Of a stretch of DNA of 64,000 bases, positions 33,890-43,669 are shown in pieces. The translations under genes and the position numbers were made by a program. Positions within the stretch are counted from its first letter, which is position 1. The number at the start of each line of letters is the position of its first letter. Source of the stretch: an uncultured Christensenellaceae bacterium (GTDB lineage Bacteria; Bacillota; Clostridia; Christensenellales; Borkfalkiaceae); NCBI GenBank assembly GCA_910587365.1, contig CAJUKJ010000007.1, positions 7,501-71,500 of the forward strand, given 5' to 3'. The notes under the pieces are model-generated. The model was not told the DNA's origin and made no database searches. It saw nothing but the letters and a program-made list of their open reading frames with translations.

Positions 33890-35305
33890 ATGAGTAATTT
33901 AAATGGTAAAGATAAAAGAATTGTTTATTGCATTTTACTGATTGGTATTTCTTTTATATTATTTCTTTTTCTTAAATTAACTAATGAAAGTTTAAATTAT
34001 CAGACATGGCTAACTGTTTTTGCTTTAACTGTATTATTGACTTTTGTTTTAAATCTTATTTTTTTGCATTGTAGAGGTTATCGTTTAGTTTCCTTTTTTA
34101 CTATATTTGTTGCACTTTTATATTTGTTTCATTTTGGTCAAGTGATTTTATATGGAATTTTCCCAACATATAAAACATCGGGTTATAATTTCATTGCAAA
34201 AGGAGGACAAAGTGTCGTAGACGCATTATTGTTTTCTTATGTGATTATTAATTTCATTATATTAGGAGGGCTTTTAGTTAAAAAACGTAGTACAAGCAAT
34301 GTTAGATTAGTTAGTAAAAAAAATTATAAGTTATTAGCTCTAATATTTATTTGTATTTCGTTACCATTGCAGTTGTATATCGTAGTCAAACAACTTATTG
34401 TCAGTCATACAGAAGGATATAATGAGGTTTTACATTTAGGATTAAGTGGAGCACTTACACAAATAGCAAATTTCTATATTATCGGTTTTGTTATGTTACT
34501 GATAATCTATAAAAATAATTTAATGAAAAAGAATGTAATATTTGTATTGGAAGTAAGCTTTTTGCTTGTAAGTATGCTATCAGGAAGCCGAATATATGCA
34601 ATGACTTCACTTCTTGTTTTAATTATTGTATATTTCTACATTAGTAAAACTAGGTTGTATAGTAAACTTATATGGTGCATATTGTTGCTGATTATTATGC
34701 AATTTGTTGTTGCGATTGCAAAAGTTAGAGAAGTAGTCGGTGTAGATATATTTTTAATTATTAAAACGATGTTTGACCTAAATAATAATGCTATTCTATC
34801 TGTACTAGATGAATTTGGTAGCAGTATTGTATCAGTTTATACTACTATAGAGCAAGTTCCTTCAAGCATGAATTATTCTTTCGGAATAACATATCTAAAA
34901 TCATTGGCTGGTGTTTTTATAAATATTCCGGGAATAGATGTTTATGGCTTTGTTGATAGTGCTTGCTATATAAAGCAATTATCAGGTACTTTATCTTACG
35001 GTGGCAGCTTAATAGGTGAGCTTTACTTCAACTTTGGTTTTATTTTATCTTTACCTGTGTCATTTTTGATTGGTTATGTTTCTGGATGTATAGATAGAAA
35101 GGCCGAAGTTTCCATTTTAAATGACTTCAACGTGGATTTGCTACTTTTAATAATGGTTATGTATACGCATTTTATTTGGGTTAGAGGATATTTCTCAAAT
35201 ATTATAAGAGCGGTTGCATGGTCGGCAATAATAATATATTTGTTTTATTCCATTGTTAAATCAAAATCAGTTAGGAAGGAGGCAACTAAATGCAAACATG
35301 TGTAA
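33890..35305 (+). CDS. Oligosaccharide repeat-unit polymerase (Wzy-like)
   Basis: A 471-residue membrane protein with about twelve helices and a large loop in the second half, the usual topology of Wzy/O-antigen polymerases. LVSMLSGSRIYAMTSLLVLIIVYFY contains the SGSR-type region seen in the WzyE/EpsG-like group. Together with the Wzx-like flippase two genes on, it shows that this locus uses block-wise Wzx/Wzy assembly. Very AT-rich. Confidence 0.83.
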   Translation: MSNLNGKDKRIVYCILLIGISFILFLFLKLTNESLNYQTWLTVFALTVLLTFVLNLIFLHCRGYRLVSFFTIFVALLYLFHFGQVILYGIFPTYKTSGYNFIAKGGQSVVDALLFSYVIINFIILGGLLVKKRSTSNVRLVSKKNYKLLALIFICISLPLQLYIVVKQLIVSHTEGYNEVLHLGLSGALTQIANFYIIGFVMLLIIYKNNLMKKNVIFVLEVSFLLVSMLSGSRIYAMTSLLVLIIVYFYISKTRLYSKLIWCILLLIIMQFVVAIAKVREVVGVDIFLIIKTMFDLNNNAILSVLDEFGSSIVSVYTTIEQVPSSMNYSFGITYLKSLAGVFINIPGIDVYGFVDSACYIKQLSGTLSYGGSLIGELYFNFGFILSLPVSFLIGYVSGCIDRKAEVSILNDFNVDLLLLIMVMYTHFIWVRGYFSNIIRAVAWSAIIIYLFYSIVKSKSVRKEATKCKHV

Positions 35306-36351
35306 GCGTTATTATGTCATTATACAATACTCCAGCTGATTGGTTAAAAGCGGCTATGGATAGTATAATTCATCAGACTTATCAAGATTTTGAGTTTATA
35401 ATATTTACAGATAAACCAACAGACGGATCGGATAAAATTGTACATGAATATGCTAAAAAGGATCAAAGAATCAAGTTGATTGATAACAAAGTGAATGCCG
35501 GTTTAACAGTCAACTTATTCAATGCAGTGTTAATGTCGAGGGGAAAATATATAGCAAGAATGGATAGCGACGATATAGCTTGCCTAGATAGATTTGCTAA
35601 ACAAGTAAAGTATTTGGATATGCATTCTGATGTTGCCGTTGTTGGGTCAATGGTTAACGTGTTTTCGGATGCGGGATATTCTATAGGAATGGATAATTTG
35701 GGAAGTAATTCTGAGATAACAAAAATTAGAATGCTTTTTGCTAATTCAGGTGTTGCTCATTCTAGTGCAATGATTAGAAAGGAATTTTTGATTACTAAAG
35801 GTATCAATTATAATATAAACTTTAAGAAATCTCAGGACTATGCCCTTTGGGTCGATGTGTTAAATAACGGCGGTAAGATTGCTGTTATTCCTGAAATACT
35901 TCTTGATTATCGAGTCCATGATAATCAAATAAGCAAGAAAAATAATTCGGAACAAAATGATTGCGCAAAGGAAATAATAAGGACACAGTTAATTAAGTTA
36001 TTACCTGGTTTAACGAGCAATGAATTTAATGTACATTTGGCTATTACTAATTTTACTACACATATAAAGAAAAAAGAATATGTTTCTTATATCAAAAAAT
36101 TAATTAGAACTAACAATAAAGTAGGTTTATATGAAAGGAAAGCTTTTAAAAAAGAAATATTTGCTTTATGGCAAAAAAACATTATTAAAGCGTGTAAATC
36201 GGGATATTTAAATTTTCTGTTTGGTATTTTAGCACTTAGAACTTTTAGTCCTAGTATAATAAGTTATAATATAGGCAAAGTTAAGAAGAGAATACGCAGT
36301 TCAAATATTTTGAAAAAATATTTGAGACAAAAGAAGAATTTGTATGAGTAA
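35290..36351 (+). CDS. Glycosyltransferase family 2
   Basis: A 353-residue GT-A enzyme: CVSVIMSLYNTPADWLKAAM at the start, FTDKPTDGS, and the metal site MDSDDIA (~98). A long C-terminal helical tail follows. The start overlaps the polymerase gene by 16 bases and the end overlaps the flippase gene by 8. Confidence 0.9.
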   Translation: MQTCVSVIMSLYNTPADWLKAAMDSIIHQTYQDFEFIIFTDKPTDGSDKIVHEYAKKDQRIKLIDNKVNAGLTVNLFNAVLMSRGKYIARMDSDDIACLDRFAKQVKYLDMHSDVAVVGSMVNVFSDAGYSIGMDNLGSNSEITKIRMLFANSGVAHSSAMIRKEFLITKGINYNINFKKSQDYALWVDVLNNGGKIAVIPEILLDYRVHDNQISKKNNSEQNDCAKEIIRTQLIKLLPGLTSNEFNVHLAITNFTTHIKKKEYVSYIKKLIRTNNKVGLYERKAFKKEIFALWQKNIIKACKSGYLNFLFGILALRTFSPSIISYNIGKVKKRIRSSNILKKYLRQKKNLYE

Positions 36352-37900
36352 AAGTCAAAGTAAAATATTTTCATCTTTTATATGGAAATTTTTAGAGCAA
36401 GTGGCTACACAATTTACTGGCATAGTCTTTCAAATTTTACTTGCTAGGTTGTTAGATCCAAAAGATTTCGGCAATTTAGCAATTCTAATAACCTTTACAA
36501 ATTTTGCCCTTATATTTATTCAGTCAGGCATAACTGTTGCGTTAATACAAAAAAAAGAGTTGGAAGAGTATGATATCTGTTCGGTATTTCTTATTTGCTT
36601 GCTAATAGCTGCAGTATTGTATGTCGTCTTGTTTTTCTCTGCGCCTTTAATTGCTGGTTTTTATGAAGAACCTAATTTAGTAGGACCATTAAGGATTTTG
36701 TCAATTGTTCTTTTTATAGGGGCAATCAATTCAATCCAAATTGCCATATTAACTCGTGCGTTTAAATTTAAAATTATGTTTTTTTGTAATTTTATTTCCG
36801 CAATGTTATCTGGAACTATTGGTATTGTTTTAGCAATAAAAGGATATGGTATTTGGGCGTTAGTCTATCATACGCTTTTAAATAGAGCTATAGTAACAAT
36901 AGTAATGGCATTCTTTGTAAGAGTTAAAATAAAAATTGGAATCTCCAGAAATAGTATTAAAAATATTTTCTCTTTTAGTATTAAGATTCTAGCGGCAAAT
37001 TTGGTCTCTGGGACTTATGACTCATTTAGGACTTTGATCATTGGCAAAAACTATTCAAAAGAGAAACTTGCTTATTACGATAAAGCATATACGTATTCTT
37101 CTTATATCTCTCAGCTATCTTCCAATTGTATATCTGGTGTTTTGTTGCCTGTCTTTTCCGAAAAGCAAGATAATATTAACCAGTTAAAAGGAATGGTAAG
37201 GAAATCCGTTAGGTTAACATCCTTTTTAATGTTTCCCGTATTTATTGGCGTAGCGGTAATTGCGTATCCTTTTGTGATGGTATTGCTGACTGAAAAGTGG
37301 ATCGACTGTGTTCCATTTCTAATAATCTTTTGTTTGTTACGTTTACCAGGATGTATAACACAGATTGATAAACAAATTCTTTATTCATTAAAAAAAGGTA
37401 GCGTGTGTCTAATTTATGAGATAATCATTTTGCTTTTAAATTTAGGTGCGGTATTTGCTTTTATTAATTTTGGTATAATTTATATCGCTCTTGCTGCTCT
37501 TGCGGTTGAATATATTGGTTTTATAGCATATTCCATAATTAGTTTTAAAATATACGGATATTCTTTAAGAGAAAGGATAATGGATATGGCAAGACCTTTA
37601 ATAAGTACTTTAATAATGGTTGCAATAATATATCCTATTAGCTTGATTCCAATGGATATTATCTGGATTTTGACGTTGCAAATTGTTTTTGGTATTGCAT
37701 TTTATATTTTATTGACATATCTAATTGATAGGGAAGATTTTAATTACTTTCTTGAGAAAATTGCCAATATTTTTAAAAAGGCAAGCTCAAAAGCTAAATC
37801 GGAAAAAGAAGTCCATAATTGTCAAAATTTGAACGAATCACAAGATAACGTAGATGAAAAGAAAGAAGATATTGTAGGAAATCGTGAAGATGATGAATAA
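36344..37900 (+). CDS. Wzx-like lipid-linked oligosaccharide flippase
   Basis: A 518-residue MOP/MATE-superfamily membrane protein with about fourteen helices: WKFLEQVATQFTGIVFQILL, LARLLDPKDFGNLAI and FIQSGITVALIQKKE are typical of polysaccharide exporters. A ~40-residue charged tail (KSEKEVHNCQNLNESQDNV) follows the last helix. It moves finished repeat units to the outer leaflet for the Wzy-like polymerase. Confidence 0.92.
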   Translation: MSKSQSKIFSSFIWKFLEQVATQFTGIVFQILLARLLDPKDFGNLAILITFTNFALIFIQSGITVALIQKKELEEYDICSVFLICLLIAAVLYVVLFFSAPLIAGFYEEPNLVGPLRILSIVLFIGAINSIQIAILTRAFKFKIMFFCNFISAMLSGTIGIVLAIKGYGIWALVYHTLLNRAIVTIVMAFFVRVKIKIGISRNSIKNIFSFSIKILAANLVSGTYDSFRTLIIGKNYSKEKLAYYDKAYTYSSYISQLSSNCISGVLLPVFSEKQDNINQLKGMVRKSVRLTSFLMFPVFIGVAVIAYPFVMVLLTEKWIDCVPFLIIFCLLRLPGCITQIDKQILYSLKKGSVCLIYEIIILLLNLGAVFAFINFGIIYIALAALAVEYIGFIAYSIISFKIYGYSLRERIMDMARPLISTLIMVAIIYPISLIPMDIIWILTLQIVFGIAFYILLTYLIDREDFNYFLEKIANIFKKASSKAKSEKEVHNCQNLNESQDNVDEKKEDIVGNREDDE

Positions 37901-38936
37901 TGGAAACATTAAATTACCGCAATTTAATTTTAAATATAATTATGTATTTTTTAATTATTATGATAATCCTAACAAGATTATGGAGGATGGGTATTACAAT
38001 ATTTGTTTGCGGGATTTAAAATGTTTAAAAAATGTACAATTAGTTTCGTTTCCCCTTGATAAAAGAAATAGATTTGAAAGATTTCTTTATCGAATTAATC
38101 ATTCTTATAAATTGAATAAAGTAGTAAATCTTCCTTTTAAAAAGGCTTGGTATCATCTTTATTTTGATGAAAAATATTTTAAAGAAAAGAAACCATATTG
38201 CTTTGTTGCAATTGGTCCGTATATTACCATCGACTATATAGTGTATTTGAAAAAGAAATATCCGGATGCTAAGTTTGTAAAAGTTCATAGGGATTTAGTG
38301 GAGGTGTATCAGAGAGGAAGTCCAGAATGGACTGATGACAAGTTGAGACAGTACTTTGATTTATGGATGTCTTATGATAAGAATGAGGCTTTAAAGAAGG
38401 GAATGATTCATTTTAATGAATTTGAATCCAAAATTGATATAAAAAAAACTGAATGGAATCAGTCGGATTTGTTTTTTGCTGGCGTGGCTAAAAATAGGTT
38501 GGATATTATAATGTCTGTTTATGAGCGATTTATGTCATTAGGCAAAAAATGTGACTTTTATTTAGTAGGTGTCGATGAAAGTCGGAGAATTGACAGACCA
38601 GGTTTAATATATGCAGACAAGTTTCTACCATACAGAGAAGTTCTTTTAAGATCAATTAACTCTAATTGTATTCTAGAAGTTAATCAACAGGGAGCAATAG
38701 GATATACTGCTAGATTTTTAGAAGCAGTTATTTATAACAAAAAATTAATAACCAACAACTTTGATGTAAAAAAGTCGAAATTTTATAATCCGCAGTATAT
38801 AAAATGTTTCAAAAATGCAAATGAAATTGACTCCAACTTTATTTTAGATAATAAATCAATAGATTATCGCTATAATGGAGAATTTTCTCCAATCAACTTA
38901 TTGTTACAAATTGAAGATGAACTTAATAAATTATAA
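37884..38936 (+). CDS. Probable glycosyltransferase (GT-B-like)
   Basis: A 350-residue soluble protein. The second half has DLFFAGVAKNRLDIIMSVYERF, CDFYLVGVDES and NCILEVNQQGAIGYTARFLEAVIYNKKLITNN, which resembles the donor-binding half of GT1/GT4-like enzymes although the usual EX7E is altered. It sits between flippase and sugar-nucleotide genes and overlaps the flippase gene by 17 bases. Two adjacent in-frame ATGs make the exact start uncertain. Confidence 0.65.
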   Translation: MKMMNNGNIKLPQFNFKYNYVFFNYYDNPNKIMEDGYYNICLRDLKCLKNVQLVSFPLDKRNRFERFLYRINHSYKLNKVVNLPFKKAWYHLYFDEKYFKEKKPYCFVAIGPYITIDYIVYLKKKYPDAKFVKVHRDLVEVYQRGSPEWTDDKLRQYFDLWMSYDKNEALKKGMIHFNEFESKIDIKKTEWNQSDLFFAGVAKNRLDIIMSVYERFMSLGKKCDFYLVGVDESRRIDRPGLIYADKFLPYREVLLRSINSNCILEVNQQGAIGYTARFLEAVIYNKKLITNNFDVKKSKFYNPQYIKCFKNANEIDSNFILDNKSIDYRYNGEFSPINLLLQIEDELNKL

Positions 38937-38963
38937 TTTTACGATTTTTTTGAGAGGTATCAT

Positions 38964-40094
38964 ATGATTCAAGTATTTCAACCTACTTTGGGAAAGGAAG
39001 AGCTTAAAAGTTTAGAAACGGTTTTTAATTCAAATTGGATAGGAAAAGGTAAACTAGTTGATAAATTTGAAGGCTTATTTGCAGAGCATTTAGGCAGTAC
39101 GCCTAATCATGTTTTGACTACAAATTGTTGTAGTGAAGGTCTGTTTTCTTCAATGCCTTTATGCAATATAAGTAAAGACGATGAAGTTATTTTACCTACA
39201 ATTAGTTTTATCGGGGCAGGTAATGCTGTTTGTGCGAACGGTTCCAAAATGGTGCTTTGTGATGTCGATAAAAGAACATTGAACGCAAGACCTGAAGATA
39301 TTGAGAAGGTTATAACCAAAAAAACTAAAGCAATTTTGCTTTTACACTATGGGGGTATACCCTGCGATATGGATTCAATAATGAGTCTGGCTAAGACATA
39401 TAACTTGAAAGTAATTGAAGACTGTGCTGCGGGTGTCTGTTCAACATATAATGGAAAAGCTTTAGGAACTTTTGGTGATATTGGTATGTGGTCGTTTGAT
39501 GCTATGAAGATTCTTGTATGTGGCGACGGAGCTTGTTTACATTTTAGAGATCCTGAATTGAGGGAAAAAGCAGAAAAGCTACTTTATTTTGGTTTGCAAA
39601 CAAAAAGCGGTTATCAAAATAGCGTGGCGCAAAAGTGGTGGGAATTTGATATTTCTTGTTTTGGACATAGAGCGATAATGAATGATTTGACAGCGGCTAT
39701 TGCTATTGAGCAATATAAGAAATTGCCGACCTATATGCAAAAGAGAGCAGCCGTACACAAATTTTATGATAGTAATTTAAATAATATAGAATGGCTTGAT
39801 TTGCCTTTGCCAATTCCTGAAGGATGTGAAACTTCATATTATTTTTATCATATACAAATAAAAAATGGTAAAAGGGATTTGTTGGCAAAATATTTACGAG
39901 AAAAAGATATTTATACGACATATAGATATTTTCCGTTGCATAGAGTTCCTGGGTATAAAGTTGGGGGAGTGTACCCTAATGCGGATTATGCTGCCGATAA
40001 TACTTTATGTCTTCCTATGCACCAGAGCTTGTCGGTAAATGATTTGGAATATATTGTAGACACAATTCAAGAATTCGACAAGAAATATTGTTAA
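38964..40094 (+). CDS. DegT-family sugar aminotransferase (dTDP-4-keto sugar type)
   Basis: A 376-residue PLP enzyme: TTNCCSEGLFSSM, IGAGNAVCANGSKMVLCDVD, VIEDCAAGVCSTYNGKALGTFGD and the PLP Lys in SFDAMKILVCGDG. Lying next to rmlA-C-B and without rmlD, it may use dTDP-4-keto-6-deoxyglucose made by RmlB to give a dTDP-4-amino-4,6-dideoxy sugar. That substrate is inferred from neighbours. Confidence 0.88.
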   Translation: MIQVFQPTLGKEELKSLETVFNSNWIGKGKLVDKFEGLFAEHLGSTPNHVLTTNCCSEGLFSSMPLCNISKDDEVILPTISFIGAGNAVCANGSKMVLCDVDKRTLNARPEDIEKVITKKTKAILLLHYGGIPCDMDSIMSLAKTYNLKVIEDCAAGVCSTYNGKALGTFGDIGMWSFDAMKILVCGDGACLHFRDPELREKAEKLLYFGLQTKSGYQNSVAQKWWEFDISCFGHRAIMNDLTAAIAIEQYKKLPTYMQKRAAVHKFYDSNLNNIEWLDLPLPIPEGCETSYYFYHIQIKNGKRDLLAKYLREKDIYTTYRYFPLHRVPGYKVGGVYPNADYAADNTLCLPMHQSLSVNDLEYIVDTIQEFDKKYC

Positions 40095-40107
40095 TATTGA
40101 GATTTAT

Positions 40108-40989
40108 ATGAAAGGAATTATTTTGGCGGGTGGTAGCGGAACAAGACTTTATCCGTTGACGAAAATCACAAGTAAACAACTTTTGCCTATATATGATAAA
40201 CCGATGATTTACTATCCATTATCTACACTAATGCTTGCAGGGATAAGGGACATTTTAATTATATCAACGCCTTCCGATTTGCCTAACTTTGAGCGGTTGC
40301 TTGGTGACGGAAGTGATTACGGTATAAAGCTTAATTATAAAATTCAATCACGTCCGGAAGGGCTTGCGCAGGCTTTTATTATAGCTGAAGATTTTATTGG
40401 AAGTCAGCCGTGCGCAATGGTTTTAGGTGATAATATTTTTTATGGCGGTGGGCTTGGAGATAGACTGAAAGAGGCTGCTGAGAATGCTGAAAATGGGTTA
40501 GCAACTGTATTTGGCTACTATGTTAACGATCCTAAGCGATTTGGTATAATGGAACTTAGTGACAACGGAAAAATTTTATCGGTTGAAGAAAAACCAAATG
40601 AGCCTAAATCAAACTATGCTATTACGGGTTTATATTTTTATCCGGGGGGCGTAAGCAAGAAGGCTCATAGTGTAAAAAAATCTAAACGTGGCGAATATGA
40701 AATAACAACTCTTAATGATATATATTTGAAAAAATCATTATTGCATGGCATAATTTTAGGACGTGGCTTTGCTTGGCTTGATACAGGCACAATGGATAGT
40801 TTAATTGAGGCTTCGGAATTTGTGCAAATGCTTGAAAAAAGGCAGGGTGTAAAGATCTCTGCAATTGAAGAGATTGCTTACCGTAAGGGTTGGATATCTA
40901 AGGAAAAACTTTTGGAAGCTGCAGAAAAATATGGGAAATCACCTTATGGAGAGCATCTGAAAAATGTTTCTGAAGGCAAAATAATATGA
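40108..40989 (+). CDS. rmlA: Glucose-1-phosphate thymidylyltransferase
   Basis: A 293-residue nucleotidyltransferase that makes dTDP-glucose. The signature GIILAGGSGTRLYPLT opens the protein, followed by SKQLLPIYDKPMIYYPLSTL, LGDNIFYGG and VEEKPNEPKSNYAITGLYFY. Length is that of RmlA. It overlaps rmlC by 4 bases. Confidence 0.95.
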   Translation: MKGIILAGGSGTRLYPLTKITSKQLLPIYDKPMIYYPLSTLMLAGIRDILIISTPSDLPNFERLLGDGSDYGIKLNYKIQSRPEGLAQAFIIAEDFIGSQPCAMVLGDNIFYGGGLGDRLKEAAENAENGLATVFGYYVNDPKRFGIMELSDNGKILSVEEKPNEPKSNYAITGLYFYPGGVSKKAHSVKKSKRGEYEITTLNDIYLKKSLLHGIILGRGFAWLDTGTMDSLIEASEFVQMLEKRQGVKISAIEEIAYRKGWISKEKLLEAAEKYGKSPYGEHLKNVSEGKII

Positions 40990-41543
40990 ATAATTTTGAC
41001 TTTATTAAGACTGCTATAGATGGTGTGATTATAATCGAATCTAAAGTATTTGGTGACGAACGAGGCTATTTTACCGAGACTTATAATCAGGAAGAGTTTA
41101 GAGCTAATGCTTTAAACTATGTTTTCGTGCAGGATAATCAATCCAGAAGCAAAAAGGGTGTATTACGCGGATTACATTTTCAAAAGACTTATCCGCAGGC
41201 GAAGCTTGTGCGCGTATTAGAGGGTGAAGTTTTTGATGTGGCTGTGGACTTGCGAAAAGGAAGTGCTACTTATGGGAAATGGGTAGGTGTTGTGCTTTCA
41301 GGAGGGAATAAAAAACAGTTAATGATTCCGCGCGGGTTTGCTCATGGTTTTTTGGTGTTGTCCGATACGGCGACATTTTGCTATAAATGCGACGAATTTT
41401 ATCACCCTGAAGACGAAGGGGGTATCATTTGGAACGATCCCGATATTGCAATTGACTGGGGTAATCTTTCTGATGTTCTTCTCAGTGAAAAAGATAAAAA
41501 ACACCCAATGTTAAAAGAAAGTGGGGTTGTATTTGATTTATGA
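40986..41543 (+). CDS. rmlC: dTDP-4-dehydrorhamnose 3,5-epimerase
   Basis: A 185-residue cupin enzyme: DERGYFTETYNQEEF, QDNQSRSKKGVLRGLHFQ (catalytic His region), DVAVDLRKGSATYGKW, PRGFAHGFLVLSD. It overlaps rmlB by 4 bases. With RmlA and RmlB it would make dTDP-4-keto-L-rhamnose; the reductase RmlD is not in the window. Confidence 0.94.
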   Translation: MNNFDFIKTAIDGVIIIESKVFGDERGYFTETYNQEEFRANALNYVFVQDNQSRSKKGVLRGLHFQKTYPQAKLVRVLEGEVFDVAVDLRKGSATYGKWVGVVLSGGNKKQLMIPRGFAHGFLVLSDTATFCYKCDEFYHPEDEGGIIWNDPDIAIDWGNLSDVLLSEKDKKHPMLKESGVVFDL

Positions 41544-42571
41544 AACAAATTATTATAGTGACTGGTGGTGCCGGGTTTATTGGTAGCAACTTTATCTTTT
41601 ATATGATTAAAAAACATCCCGAGTATAGGATTGTTTGTCTGGACAAGCTGACCTATGCGGGCAATCTTTCTACGCTCAAAGAAGTGATGGACAACCCTAA
41701 CTTCTGCTTCGTTAAGGCTGATATATGCGACAGGGAAGCGGTGTTTAAGCTTTTTGAAGAGGAAAAGCCCGACTTGGTTGTCAACTTCGCTGCGGAAAGC
41801 CACGTTGACAGGAGCATTGAAGACCCTGGCATTTTCCTTCAAACCAACATTATAGGCACGGCAACGCTTATGGACGCTTGCCGCAAGTACGGCATCAAGC
41901 GTTATCATCAGGTTTCCACCGACGAGGTTTACGGCGATTTACCTCTTGACAGGCCCGATTTGTTTTTCACGGAAGCCACGCCTATTCATACGAGCAGTCC
42001 TTATTCTTCGAGCAAGGCTTCGGCGGATTTGCTCGTGTTGGCATATTATAGGACGTACGGCTTGCCCGTTTCGATTAGCCGCTGCTCTAATAACTACGGA
42101 CCTTATCATTTCCCTGAAAAACTCATTCCGCTTATGATAGCCAACGCGTTGAACGATAAGGAGTTGCCGATATACGGCAATGGTGCAAACGTGCGTGACT
42201 GGCTGTATGTCGAGGATCACTGCAAGGCGATTGATCTTATTATCCATAAGGGCAGATTGGGGGAAGTGTATAACGTCGGCGGTCATAATGAGATGGCGAA
42301 TATCGATATTGTCAAGCTCATTTGTAAAGAGCTTGGTAAGCAACCCGAAAGCCTTATTAAATACGTTGCGGACAGAAAGGGACACGATATGCGTTATGCA
42401 ATTGACCCGACAAAAATTCACAATGAATTGGGTTGGCTGCCTGAAACTAAGTTTGTGGACGGCATAAAAAAGACGATAAAATGGTATCTTGAAAACCGCA
42501 GCTGGTGGGAAGAAATCATTTCCGGAGAGTACCAAAATTATTATCAAAAAATTTATGGGGATAGAAAATAA
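41540..42571 (+). CDS. rmlB: dTDP-glucose 4,6-dehydratase
   Basis: A 343-residue SDR enzyme: TGGAGFIGSNFI NAD site, NFAAESHVDRSIEDPGIFLQ, STDEVYGDLP (Asp-Glu catalytic pair), SPYSSSKASADLLV (YxxxK), SRCSNNYGPYHFPEKLIPL, GNGANVRDWLYVEDHC. From about base 41640 the GC content rises visibly against the preceding glycosyltransferase genes, so this part of the cluster may have a different history. Confidence 0.95.
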   Translation: MKQIIIVTGGAGFIGSNFIFYMIKKHPEYRIVCLDKLTYAGNLSTLKEVMDNPNFCFVKADICDREAVFKLFEEEKPDLVVNFAAESHVDRSIEDPGIFLQTNIIGTATLMDACRKYGIKRYHQVSTDEVYGDLPLDRPDLFFTEATPIHTSSPYSSSKASADLLVLAYYRTYGLPVSISRCSNNYGPYHFPEKLIPLMIANALNDKELPIYGNGANVRDWLYVEDHCKAIDLIIHKGRLGEVYNVGGHNEMANIDIVKLICKELGKQPESLIKYVADRKGHDMRYAIDPTKIHNELGWLPETKFVDGIKKTIKWYLENRSWWEEIISGEYQNYYQKIYGDRK

Positions 42572-42580
42572 AAAATAAAT

Positions 42581-43669
42581 ATGTTTCAGTCAAAAACAAT
42601 TTTAGTTACGGGTGCTGCAGGATTTATTGGTGCTAACTTGATTTTATCATTGTTTAAAAATTATCGTAATATTAATATTATAGGTGTTGATAACATTAAT
42701 GACTATTATGATATATCGTTAAAAGAATATAGACTTACTTTAATCGACGAACAAATAAGAAATGAAACTTCTAATTGTTGGACATTTGTAAAAGGCAATA
42801 TTGCAGATAAGCAACTTATTGAGAATCTTTTTTCTAAATTTAATCCAGCATTTGTAGTAAATCTCGCTGCACAGGCAGGTGTTAGATACTCTATATCTAA
42901 TCCAGATGCGTACATCGAGGCGAATCTTATAGGATTTTATAATATCTTAGAAGCTTGTCGTCATTCTTATGATAACGACAAAGGTGGGGTACAGCATCTT
43001 ATCTATGCCTCATCTTCAAGCGTTTATGGTAGCAATGAAAAAGTACCGTATTCTACGGACGATAAAGTAGACAATCCTGTTTCTCTTTATGCGGCGACAA
43101 AAAAGAGCAATGAGTTAATGGCTCATGCTTATTCAAAGTTATATAATATTCCTTCAACGGGATTGCGCTTTTTTACGGTATATGGTCCTGCGGGGAGACC
43201 CGATATGGCATATTTCGGCTTTACGAATAAGTTGCGTGAAGGAAAAACAATAGAAATATTCAATTACGGCAACTGTAAGCGCGATTTCACATATATCGAC
43301 GATATCGTGGAGGGGGTTATACGTGTAATTCAGAAACCTCCCGAACGAATATTGGGTAAAGATGGTTTGCCTATTCCGCCGTATAAAGTTTATAACATTG
43401 GGAATAGTAACCCTGAAAACTTGTTGGAGTTTGTAGATGTTTTACAGCAAGAATTAATTCGTGCAAAGGTCTTACCTGAGGATTATGATTTTGAAAAACA
43501 TAAAATACTTGTGCCTATGCAAGCGGGTGACGTGCCTATAACCTATGCCGATACTACACCTTTGGAAAAAGATTTCGGGTTTAGACCGAATACGCCGTTA
43601 AGAGAAGGGCTTAGCCGTTTTGCCGATTGGTACTATGAGTTTTATTTAAAAGGGAAAGAGGTAAATTAA
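42581..43669 (+). CDS. NAD-dependent epimerase, probable UDP-glucuronate 4-epimerase
   Basis: A 362-residue SDR enzyme: TGAAGFIGANLI, NLAAQAGVRYSISNPDAYIE, YASSSSVYGSNEKVP, YAATKKSNELMA (YxxxK), LRFFTVYGPAGRPDMA. The AAQAGVRYS and YGPxGRPDMA phrases are those of UDP-GlcA 4-epimerases. It is directly followed by a UDP-sugar dehydrogenase that would supply UDP-glucuronate, so the pair should yield UDP-galacturonate. Confidence 0.88.
   Translation: MFQSKTILVTGAAGFIGANLILSLFKNYRNINIIGVDNINDYYDISLKEYRLTLIDEQIRNETSNCWTFVKGNIADKQLIENLFSKFNPAFVVNLAAQAGVRYSISNPDAYIEANLIGFYNILEACRHSYDNDKGGVQHLIYASSSSVYGSNEKVPYSTDDKVDNPVSLYAATKKSNELMAHAYSKLYNIPSTGLRFFTVYGPAGRPDMAYFGFTNKLREGKTIEIFNYGNCKRDFTYIDDIVEGVIRVIQKPPERILGKDGLPIPPYKVYNIGNSNPENLLEFVDVLQQELIRAKVLPEDYDFEKHKILVPMQAGDVPITYADTTPLEKDFGFRPNTPLREGLSRFADWYYEFYLKGKEVN

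Noticed and set aside
41939..42547. Long antisense frame (202 codons) within rmlB
   Set aside because: A shadow of rmlB codon bias; rmlB motifs are complete on the plus strand.
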